From: Bradyrhizobium sp.
GTDB taxonomy: Bacteria > Pseudomonadota > Alphaproteobacteria > Rhizobiales > Xanthobacteraceae
Direction: 5' to 3'
Length of the DNA stretch: 5,301 nt
Assembly (NCBI GenBank): GCA_028290305.1
Contig: JAQGKC010000359.1
Span: 1 to 5,301 of the forward strand
Below the pieces are notes generated by a model, which had not been told where the DNA came from, made no database searches, and saw only the letters and a list, made by a program, of their open reading frames with translations. This document shows positions 1 through 5,032 of the stretch, piece after piece. The number at the start of each line of letters is the position of its first letter. The first letter of the stretch is position 1. The position numbers and the translations under genes were made by a program.

Positions 1-9
1 ACAACGCGC

Positions 10-23
10 TTTCTGGCCAGAAA
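10..23. repeat. Perfect 14-bp palindrome
   Basis: TTTCTGG followed directly by its reverse complement CCAGAAA. It lies beyond the tRNA-Gln terminator in a stretch with no coding signal. It could be a protein-binding dyad for a gene left of the window, but one palindrome of this size may also be chance. No function is assigned. Confidence 0.3.
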
Positions 24-80
24 CAGAAATGGCTCGCTCATTGGACTGCCGCATCTACCGTGCAGTGCATTTATTCTAGC

Positions 81-186
81 GTCTCCAAGGCGAGTCTCCA
101 GAAAACGGGAGTTTTATTGAATTCGGCTGGAGACTTTCGGGAGTTTTAGCCGGAAAATTTCGAAAACGGCGCAGTTAGAGACTTTC
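81..186. repeat. Patch of short direct and inverted repeats, no gene
   Basis: This AT-richer stretch is built from reused short words. CGGGAGTTTTA occurs at 106-116 and 138-148, GAGACTTTC at 130-138 and 178-186, GAAAACGG at 101-108 and 162-169, and GTCTCCA at 81-87 and 94-100. AGTCTCCAG (93-101) is the exact reverse complement of CTGGAGACT (127-135), and inside that stem AAAAC (102-106) can pair with GTTTT (111-115) around a GGGA loop. I see no credible open reading frame. It could be a decayed local duplication, a cluster of binding sites for a gene to the left, or a small structured RNA; the sequence does not decide between these. Confidence 0.5.
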
Positions 187-195
187 AACAATTAG

Positions 196-220
196 AAAAG
201 CCCGCTATCGGCAGGCCTTT
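196..220 (-). terminator. Rho-independent terminator of tRNA-Gln
   Basis: On the minus strand the sequence forms a 10-bp stem, AAAGGCCTGC against GCGGGCTTTT, with a five-base CGATA loop and two G-T wobbles. The T-rich tract is the stem's 3' end plus the following CTAATT. It starts about 40 bases past the tRNA 3' end, in the right orientation to end that transcript. Confidence 0.65.
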
Positions 221-259
221 CTTCTACCAAAGAAGAAAATTCTCCTAAACGCGGAATGC

Positions 260-334
260 TGGCTGGGGCGGGAGGATTCGAACCTCCGTATGGTGGAATC
301 AAAATCCACTGCCTTACCACTTGGCGACGCCCCA
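260..334 (-). tRNA. tRNA-Gln (anticodon TTG)
   Basis: This 75-nt gene reads on the minus strand. The 7-bp acceptor stem pairs TGGGGCG (334-328) with CGCCCCA (270-264). The discriminator base is G (263) and the terminal CCA is encoded (262-260). The anticodon stem GTGGA/TCCAC encloses the loop TTTTGAT with anticodon TTG at 302-300, which reads glutamine CAA and, by wobble, CAG. The T-arm has the GGAGG/CCTCC stem around TTCGAAT. It delivers glutamine in translation. A hairpin terminator follows on the same strand, so it is probably transcribed alone. It is divergent from the acyl-CoA dehydrogenase gene. I found no second copy of its 3' end in the window, so nothing suggests use as an integration site here. 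Confidence 0.97.
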
Positions 335-394
335 ATAACCTGTCTGGAAAGCGGCGGGGACGATAGCCGCGCGGATTCCCTCTGGCAACGCCGG

Positions 395-421
395 TCTATA
401 GAGGGAGTTGAGCCATTTCAA
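395..421 (-). promoter_or_regulatory. Candidate promoter for tRNA-Gln
   Basis: Reading the minus strand there is TTGAAA (421-416) as a possible -35 box and TATAGA (400-395) as a possible -10 box, separated by 15 bases. That spacer is shorter than the ideal 17. Transcription would begin about 50 bases upstream of the mature tRNA. The boxes match well but the spacing makes this tentative. Confidence 0.35.
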
Positions 422-463
422 CAGGCTAGAACCTGAATTCGGGCTGAATCGGACCCAGGGCTT

Positions 464-484
464 TATCACCTTAATAATGTGATA
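464..484. promoter_or_regulatory. Candidate operator: 21-bp near-perfect palindrome
   Basis: TATCAC (464-469) faces GTGATA (479-484), and the inner TTA (471-473) faces TAA (475-477) around a central A. Only the 470/478 pair breaks the symmetry. It sits about 155 bases upstream of the acyl-CoA dehydrogenase start and about 130 bases upstream of the divergent tRNA gene. The size and symmetry fit a site for a dimeric repressor or activator (TetR, MarR or GntR type), but I do not recognise the consensus and no such regulator gene is in the window. The AT-rich centre could also overlap a -10 element. Confidence 0.45.
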
Positions 485-638
485 TTTTCCCGACGCGCAC
501 CCGACCAGCTTTCAGCCCGAAAACGCGCCGCCTCGCTGTTCCGCAGCATTCATTTTCACCCCCGCGGAGAGTTGAGAGATCGGCGGTTTCGTGGGAAGAC
601 GGCAGTCTACCGCTCCAATTCCTTTGCGAGATACGGTC

Positions 639-2423
639 ATGACCTACCGCGCGCCGATCAACGACATGCTGCTCGCCCTCAATCATGGCGCGGGCCTGCA
701 GGCCGCCATGCAAGCCGGCCATTACGGTGATTTCGACGGCGACATCACCGCCGCCGTGCTGGAGGAAGCCGGCAAATTCGCCAGCGACGTGCTGGCGCCG
801 CTCAATCGTGTAGGCGACGAGAACGGCATCAAGCTCGACGGCGGTAAAGTCACCACCGCCACCGGTTGGCCCGATGCGTACCGGCGCTGGACGGCAGCCG
901 GCTGGAACGCGGTGTCCGGACCGGAAGCGTTCGGCGGCCAGGGCCTGCCGCTCGCGATCAACGCGGCCTGCACCGAAATCTGGAGCGCGTCGAATATCGC
1001 GTTCGGCCTCTGCCCGCTGCTGACGTTGAGTGCGATCGAGGCACTCGACGCCCATGGCAGTGACGAGTTGAAAAAGATCTATCTCGAAAAACTGGTGACG
1101 GGGGAATGGACCGGCACCATGCAACTAACCGAGCCGCAGGCTGGATCGGATGTCGGTGCGCTGCGCACCCGCGCCGAGCGCGCATCGGATGGCAGCTACC
1201 GCATTTCGGGCACGAAGATATTCATCACCTATGGCGACCACGACATGACCGATAACATCGTGCATTTCGTGCTGGCGCGATTGCCCGATGCGCCCGCGGG
1301 CACCAAAGGCATTTCGCTGTTTCTGATTCCCAAATTCCTCATCAATGCCGACGGCTCGCTCGGCGCACGCAATGACATTTACGCCAGCGGCGTCGAACAC
1401 AAGCTCGGCATGCATGCCTCGCCCACCTGCACCATGACGATGGGCGATCAGGGCGGCGCGATCGGTTACCTGATCGGCGAGGAAAATCGCGGCATGCTCT
1501 GCATGTTCACGATGATGAACCAGGCGCGGCTCGGCGTCGGTCTCGAAGGCGTGGGGATCGCGGACCGCGCCTATCAGCAGGCGCTGGCTTTCGCGCAAGA
1601 ACGCCGCCAGGGCCGCGCCGTCGGCAAGCAGGACAACGGGATGGACGCGATCATCGTGCATCCCGACGTCAAGCGCATGCTGATGCAGATGCGCGCGCTG
1701 ACCGCCGCCGCACGCACCATCTGTTATGCCACCGCCGTCGCGCTCGACGTTTCCGTGCGCGCGAAGGACCCAAAAGTGCGGGCCGACGCCGCAGCCCGTG
1801 GCGCGCTGCTGACACCGATCGCAAAGGCCTTCTCCACCGACATCGGCAACGAAGTGGCCTATCTCGGCGTGCAGATCCATGGCGGCATGGGGTTCATCGA
1901 GGAGACCGGCGCCGCCCAGCATTATCGCGACGCGCGCATCACCTCGATCTACGAAGGCACCAACGGCATCCAGTCGATCGACCTCGTCACACGCAAGCTC
2001 GCGGCCAACGGCGGCGCATCGGTGTGGGCGCTGCTCGACGAACTCTCCGGCATCGTCGGCCAAGTCGAGGCCTCGAACGATCCCGCCTTCGGCACCACGG
2101 GCGTCAAGCTGCGCGACGCGCTTGCGTCGCTGGAGCGCGCCAGCAAATGGCTGCTGGAACGCGTCACCTCCGCACCGAACGATGCGCTGGCGGGCGCCAC
2201 TCCCTATCTGCGACTGTTCGGATCGACGCTCGGCGGCTGCGTGCTCGCCGGCGAAGCGCTCGCCGCCCGCGATGCCGGCGACAGCGCCGGCGATCCGCAG
2301 CGCTATGTCACTCTGGCGCGGTTTTTCGCCGAGAATATTTCGGTGCAGGCGGGCTCGCTGGAACGCACCGTGATGGACAGCGCCGAAGCGGTGAATGGTG
2401 CGGACGCGGTGTTGCTAGCGTAA
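639..2423 (+). CDS. Acyl-CoA dehydrogenase, long DmdC/FadE-like form with C-terminal extension
   Basis: This 594-residue cytoplasmic flavoenzyme should oxidise an acyl-CoA to the 2,3-enoyl-CoA with FAD and pass electrons to electron-transfer flavoprotein. Residues 161-172 (MQLTEPQAGSDV) form the flavin and substrate-binding signature of the family. HGGMGF (414-419) and IYEGTNGIQ (437-445) lie in the C-terminal helical domain; Glu439 in the YEGT motif is the expected catalytic base. At about 595 residues it is longer than the 380-400 of short- and medium-chain enzymes. The extra length is an N-terminal segment and a C-terminal helical extension of roughly 120 residues, the arrangement of proteins often labelled 3-methylmercaptopropionyl-CoA dehydrogenase (DmdC). 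The frame stays open upstream to an ATG at 591, but the start at 639 gives the family N-terminus MTYRAPINDMLL. The ribosome site is weak (GCGAG about 8 bases upstream). No other beta-oxidation gene is adjacent, so family is secure and substrate is unknown. Confidence 0.95.
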   Translation: MTYRAPINDMLLALNHGAGLQAAMQAGHYGDFDGDITAAVLEEAGKFASDVLAPLNRVGDENGIKLDGGKVTTATGWPDAYRRWTAAGWNAVSGPEAFGGQGLPLAINAACTEIWSASNIAFGLCPLLTLSAIEALDAHGSDELKKIYLEKLVTGEWTGTMQLTEPQAGSDVGALRTRAERASDGSYRISGTKIFITYGDHDMTDNIVHFVLARLPDAPAGTKGISLFLIPKFLINADGSLGARNDIYASGVEHKLGMHASPTCTMTMGDQGGAIGYLIGEENRGMLCMFTMMNQARLGVGLEGVGIADRAYQQALAFAQERRQGRAVGKQDNGMDAIIVHPDVKRMLMQMRALTAAARTICYATAVALDVSVRAKDPKVRADAAARGALLTPIAKAFSTDIGNEVAYLGVQIHGGMGFIEETGAAQHYRDARITSIYEGTNGIQSIDLVTRKLAANGGASVWALLDELSGIVGQVEASNDPAFGTTGVKLRDALASLERASKWLLERVTSAPNDALAGATPYLRLFGSTLGGCVLAGEALAARDAGDSAGDPQRYVTLARFFAENISVQAGSLERTVMDSAEAVNGADAVLLA

Positions 2424-2452
2424 CGCTCTTACCCGAGGCGGCTTCAGGCAGT

Positions 2453-2575
2453 CGTAGGGTGGGCAAAGGCGCGTTTGCGCCGTGCCTACCATCAAAATTT
2501 TCGCGCTGAATGGTGGGCACGCTTCCGCCTTCGCTCTTTGAGCTAGGGCGGACAAGTCGCTTTGCCCACCCTACG
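2453..2575. repeat. Cloverleaf-like inverted-repeat element, dispersed bradyrhizobial type
   Basis: The outer arms CGTAGGGTGGGCAAAG (2453-2468) and its exact complement (2560-2575) form a 16-bp stem. Between them three hairpins can fold: GGCGC/GCGCC at 2468-2481 (sharing base 2468 with the outer stem), GTGCCTACCA/TGGTGGGCAC at 2482-2520 with one G-T wobble, and TCCGCC/GGCGGA at 2524-2552 with an inner GCTC/GAGC. I remember GTAGGGTGGGCAAAG-type sequences as common intergenic repeats in Bradyrhizobium, but did no search. It begins 30 bases past the dehydrogenase stop codon and may end or stabilise that transcript. It encodes no credible protein. Whether it is a mobile non-autonomous element is not shown. 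Confidence 0.7.
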
Positions 2576-2599
2576 GCGCCGGCGCAAATTCCCGATTCA

Positions 2600-3205
2600 A
2601 TTTTCAAAAGCATGCGACTTCGCGATCTCGCGGCGCGATGCGCCCGAGTTGTACAAGAAATTCTCGCCCGAAGAAAACAGAGGGCGTGGGGAATGCCGGG
2701 TGCCCGCTGCACCCGCAGCCTCGTGTGCGGTGGTAGATAGAGCACACGAGGTAGTCGCCACGGTCGCACCGGTTCACCCGGCATTCCCGCACGCAATGGT
2801 TTTAACGGCTTATTCCGTGCTCTCCCCGGCGACGAATTCGTTCTTGTCACCGTCGTTGGCGAATGAACAGCATGCCCAAAGCCCGGTCGGGCCGACATGC
2901 CTTACGCCAACTTGACACCAGCAACGGGTGCCAGGACCACACGGCTTCACCGTCCGCAACAACAGCCGTTCGTCTGCGCGCCCTCAGATCGCTCACAGGC
3001 CTGATCGGCCTGCCCTGCGAGTTCAGCCGCGCCCGACGCTGCCGCGTCCACCGCATCCCGCCCCGCGTCCGTGACGATCGCGATACGCCCCTCATGAGGG
3101 ACGAGACGGCGAGGCTTATAGTTTTGATTTGGGTCAGGCGAAAACGGAAATATTTTTGAAAACGGGACTGGACTGGTAGAATCAGATTGATCCGGTTCAA
3201 CAAAT
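2600..3205. repeat. Long intergenic repeat, probably decayed, no credible gene (limits approximate)
   Basis: This stretch has the look of a large dispersed repeat I remember from bradyrhizobial genomes, where its frames are often annotated as short hypothetical proteins beginning MRLRDLAARCARVV. Here that frame starts at 2612 and stops at 2740, after 42 codons. Other landmarks are the inverted-repeat core at 2689-2788, CAGGCC/GGCCTG at 2996-3012, and the perfect palindrome CCCTCATGAGGG at 3089-3100. Frames are short on both strands, with no recognisable domain and no convincing ribosome site. The limits are set by recalled similarity, not by a visible boundary or target duplication. Origin and function are unknown. 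Confidence 0.5.
2689..2788. repeat. Inverted-repeat core of the long repeat
   Basis: GGGAATGCCGGGTG (2689-2702) and its exact complement (2775-2788) form a 14-bp stem. Inside it, CCTCGTGTGC (2719-2728) pairs with GCACACGAGG (2742-2751) and CGGT (2761-2764) pairs with ACCG (2768-2771). An alternative hairpin GGGTGC/GCACCC (2698-2714) competes with the outer stem. Like the element at 2453-2575, it is a multi-branched foldable unit. Confidence 0.65.
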
Positions 3206-3280
3206 CACACTGAGCGCGCAGGACAGGGTTAGCCCAACGGGTCCACCCTTTGTGCTTTGCCATGTTAGGCTCAATTACGT

Positions 3281-3383
3281 AATTACGGTGACAGTGCACT
3301 TAATTATTTTACCCTGAGATCGTCCCGCAGTGTGTCCTCGACAACGATGCGACGTGTCAATTAAGTGCACTGTCACCGTAATT
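3281..3383. mobile_element. Short inverted-repeat element, copy A (MITE- or REP-like)
   Basis: A 103-bp unit with perfect 25-bp inverted ends (3281-3305 and 3359-3383) beginning AATTACGGTGACAGTGCA. The interior also holds a 5-bp stem, ATCGT (3319-3323) with ACGAT (3344-3348). It has no coding capacity. A diverged copy in the same orientation lies at 4885-4980. The ends resemble, from memory, sequences near REP-associated tyrosine transposases (Y1/IS200-like) in proteobacteria; no transposase is in the window, so any movement would be in trans. Just left, AATTACGTAATT (3273-3284) is a palindrome that could be remnant ends joined together. The right end lies 10 bases from the cupin stop codon. 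Calling it mobile is inference. Confidence 0.65.
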
Positions 3384-3393
3384 GGGGACCTAC

Positions 3394-3801
3394 TCAGAGC
3401 TGAGGAGAGTTTGGGTATTGTTCGTCGCTGACCTGTTCCATCCAGTCGACCGGGCTGCCGTTCTGCGCTTCCTGAATGGCGATATGGGTCATTGCCGTCG
3501 TCGGCGTTGCGCCATGCCAGTGCTTCTCGCCGGGCGGAAACCTGACCACGTCGCCAGGCCGGATTTCCTCGATCGGGCCGGCCCAACGCTGCGCCCAGCC
3601 GCAGCCGGACGTAACGATCAATGTCTGACCAAGCGGATGCGTATGCCATGCGGTGCGCGCACCCGGTTCGAACGTGACGCTTGCGCCGCTGACGCGCGCC
3701 GGATCGGTCGGCTGGAACAGCGGATCAATGCGCACCGAGCCCGTGAAATATTCCACCGGTCCCTTGCCGGATGGCTGCGAACCGCTTCGCTTGATTTCCA
3801 T
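3394..3801 (-). CDS. Cupin, manganese-type, similar to bacterial (R)-hydroxynitrile lyases (GtHNL family)
   Basis: A 135-residue single-domain cytoplasmic cupin. The first cupin motif WHTHPLGQT spans residues 52-60 and the second, PPGEKHWHG, 89-97. His53, His55, Gln59 and His94 sit exactly where the characterised Granulicella cupin hydroxynitrile lyase has its metal ligands. His96 and His106, and the substrate-pocket residues Ala40, Val42 and Gln110, also match that enzyme as I remember it. Those enzymes reversibly cleave or form (R)-cyanohydrins such as mandelonitrile, usually as a weak activity; the physiological role is not established and may differ. The start at 3801 is supported by GAAGGG seven bases upstream (3814-3809). 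Arg87 replaces what I recall as tryptophan, and the last residues (PNSPQL) run a little beyond the usual family end, next to the inverted-repeat element. It is divergent from the LysR gene, its likely regulator. Fold is near certain; the reaction is inferred. Confidence 0.93.
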   Translation of the reverse strand: MEIKRSGSQPSGKGPVEYFTGSVRIDPLFQPTDPARVSGASVTFEPGARTAWHTHPLGQTLIVTSGCGWAQRWAGPIEEIRPGDVVRFPPGEKHWHGATPTTAMTHIAIQEAQNGSPVDWMEQVSDEQYPNSPQL

Positions 3802-3873
3802 TGTCGCGCCCTTCGACCTGTTGGGCAGCCTCGCCGACCGCCGTTGGCCGGGAATTTAGCGCGCGCGCCCGTC

Positions 3874-3885
3874 GCGACTAGTCGC
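3874..3885. promoter_or_regulatory. Perfect 12-bp palindrome in the cupin-lysR gap
   Basis: GCGACTAGTCGC is fully self-complementary and directly abuts the TATAAT at 3886. It could be an operator shared by both divergent genes. It does not have the AT-rich T-N11-A form usual for LysR proteins, so a different regulator or chance is possible. Confidence 0.35.
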
Positions 3886-3891
3886 TATAAT
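3886..3891 (+). promoter_or_regulatory. Candidate -10 box for the lysR gene
   Basis: An exact TATAAT lies 29 bases before the LysR start codon, which would give a leader of about 20-25 bases. No good -35 hexamer is seen 16-18 bases upstream (GC-rich there), so the promoter would be weak or activator-dependent. Confidence 0.5.
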
Positions 3892-3901
3892 CCGCAAAGA
3901 C

Positions 3902-3920
3902 TTATGAGCAGGCATCATAA
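3902..3920. promoter_or_regulatory. Candidate LysR box overlapping the lysR ribosome site
   Basis: TTATGA (3902-3907) and TCATAA (3915-3920) form a perfect dyad with a 7-base spacer, containing a T-N11-A motif (T3905, A3917) typical of LysR-family sites. An extra half-site, ATAAT at 3887-3891, lies one turn and a half upstream. The dyad covers the presumed ribosome site (AGG at 3910-3912) and ends at the base before the start codon. That placement suits negative autoregulation, with the upstream half-site possibly serving the divergent cupin gene. Confidence 0.5.
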
Positions 3921-4814
3921 ATGCAGCGAGGCAATCTGGACGACCTGGTGGCTTTTGTCGCCGTAGGACGAGAGCGCAGCTTCACGAAAGCCGCAGCGAA
4001 GCTGGGCGTTTCGCAGTCGGCGCTCAGCCACACCATTCGGGAACTCGAAGCCCGGCTGTGCGTTCGTCTCCTGGCCCGCACCACGCGCAGCGTCTCGCCG
4101 ACGGAAGCGGGCGAACGCCTGCTTCACACCCTGGGCCCACGGTTCGAGGAGATCGACGCCGAACTTGCGGCCTTAAGTGAGCTTCGGGTGAAGCCCGCCG
4201 GCACCTTTCGGATCACGGCTACCGAGTACGCCGTCGACACGCTCCTCTGGCCGAAGCTTGCGAAATTCCTGCGTCAGTACCCGGACATCAAGGTCGAGAT
4301 CACCATCGACTCTGTACTGACAGATATCGTCGCCCAGCGTTTTGACGCCGGCGTGCGAAGCGGCGAGCAAGTGGCGAAGGACATGATCGCCATACGTATC
4401 GGGCCAGACTTGCGCATGGCGGTCGTCGGGGCGCCGTCGTATTTCAGAAAACGGTCAGAACCGAAAAAACCACAGGACCTGATCGGTCACAACTGCATCA
4501 GTTTGCGTCTGTCCACACATGGCGGGTTGTACGCGTGGGAGTTCGAAAAAGGCGCCCGCGAACTTAAGGTCCGCGTCGAAGGCCAGCTCGTCTTCAATGG
4601 CACTTTCCAGATGCTCAACGCGGCGCTCGCCGGATTCGGCCTGGCCTATGTGCCGGAGGATTTGGCGCAGCCCCATCTCGCGAAGGGTCGTCTCAAACGG
4701 GTGCTTGAGGACTGGTGTCCCCCGTTTTCAGGCTATCACCTCTACTATCCCAGCCGACGCCAGTCCTCGGCAGCCTTTGCCCTGTTGGTAGACGCGCTGC
4801 GCTACCGGGGCTGA
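3921..4814 (+). CDS. LysR-family transcriptional regulator (CrgA-like group)
   Basis: A 297-residue DNA-binding protein of normal family length. The winged helix-turn-helix covers about residues 6-64. Its core SFTKAAAKLGVSQSALSHTI (20-39) is the classic helix-turn-helix, followed by the RTTRSVSPTEAG wing (53-64) and a linker helix. Residues from about 90 to the end form the periplasmic-binding-protein-like effector domain, beginning GTFRITATEYAVDTLLWPKL, of the type usually assigned to the CrgA-like group. Cys47 stands where relatives normally have glycine (LGVRLLART). The start at 3921 follows a weak GAGCAGG ribosome site. Divergent placement 119 bases from the cupin gene suggests it controls that gene and itself, as is common for this family. 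The effector is unknown. No convincing terminator hairpin follows; the gene converges with the transporter across the inverted-repeat element. Confidence 0.95.
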   Translation: MQRGNLDDLVAFVAVGRERSFTKAAAKLGVSQSALSHTIRELEARLCVRLLARTTRSVSPTEAGERLLHTLGPRFEEIDAELAALSELRVKPAGTFRITATEYAVDTLLWPKLAKFLRQYPDIKVEITIDSVLTDIVAQRFDAGVRSGEQVAKDMIAIRIGPDLRMAVVGAPSYFRKRSEPKKPQDLIGHNCISLRLSTHGGLYAWEFEKGARELKVRVEGQLVFNGTFQMLNAALAGFGLAYVPEDLAQPHLAKGRLKRVLEDWCPPFSGYHLYYPSRRQSSAAFALLVDALRYRG

Positions 4815-4884
4815 CGTAGACGACATCCCCGTTTCACCCGAGCGGCTTCAGCCCGGCTTCGATTTCTATTACGGTGTATTACTA

Positions 4885-4980
4885 ATTACGGTGACAGTGC
4901 ATTCAATTATTCTAAGATTGTCCCGCCGTGTGCCCCTAACAATGGTGCGATGTGTCAATTAAATGCACTGTCACCGTAAT
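4885..4980. mobile_element. Short inverted-repeat element, copy B (MITE- or REP-like)
   Basis: A 96-bp unit with 24-bp inverted ends (4885-4908 and 4957-4980) beginning ATTACGGTGACAGTGCAT. The single mismatch in the ends is C4904 against A4961, which would be a G-U wobble if the minus strand were RNA. It has the same orientation as the copy at 3281-3383. The interior shares GTCCCGC and GTGTC-type words with that copy and is 5-7 bases shorter. The inner stem is ATTGT (4917-4921) with ACAAT (4939-4943). It fills most of the 218-base gap between the convergent LysR and transporter genes and has no coding capacity. Confidence 0.65.
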
Positions 4981-4985
4981 AAAGA

Positions 4986-5005
4986 TTAAGCGTGCTGTCA
5001 CCGTA
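4986..5005. repeat. Degenerate extra arm of the inverted-repeat element
   Basis: This 20-base stretch matches the right arm of copy A (3361-3380) at 17 of 20 positions, and all three differences are transitions. It ends CTGTCACCGTA. A shorter left-arm match, ATTACGGTG, lies at 4868-4876. Copy B is therefore flanked on both sides by remnants of further arms, as if elements had been nested or stacked here. It lies 28 bases past the transporter stop codon. Confidence 0.55.
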
Positions 5006-5032
5006 GTTTTAGATGATGATGCACCGCGTCGT

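Noticed and set aside
260..334. tRNA-Gln as an integration site for an island
   Set aside because: No repeat of the tRNA 3' end and no integrase gene are visible in the window.
591..638. Earlier in-frame ATG (591) extending the acyl-CoA dehydrogenase by 16 residues
   Set aside because: The extension (MGRRQSTAPIPLRDTV) does not look like the family, while the start at 639 gives the familiar MTYRAPINDMLL N-terminus.
471..1124. 217-codon open frame on the minus strand overlapping the dehydrogenase 5' end
   Set aside because: It is a shadow of the dehydrogenase frame, with no domain and no plausible start signal.
1125..2063. 312-codon open frame on the minus strand inside the dehydrogenase
   Set aside because: It is antisense to a clear enzyme gene in GC-rich DNA, where such frames arise from codon bias. 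It has no recognisable domain or ribosome site.
2308..3299. Several 60-200 codon frames across the intergenic repeats, on both strands
   Set aside because: They run through inverted repeats, are rich in Arg, Pro and Ala, lack domains and ribosome sites, and overlap one another. They are best read as repeat by-products.
4842..4856. Possible terminator hairpin GGCTTCAGCC after the LysR gene
   Set aside because: The loop would be too small and no T-run follows, so the evidence is too weak to list.
3281..4980. The two inverted-repeat elements as a CRISPR array or origin
   Set aside because: There are only two well-separated copies, with related interiors rather than unique spacers, and no iterons or replication genes nearby.
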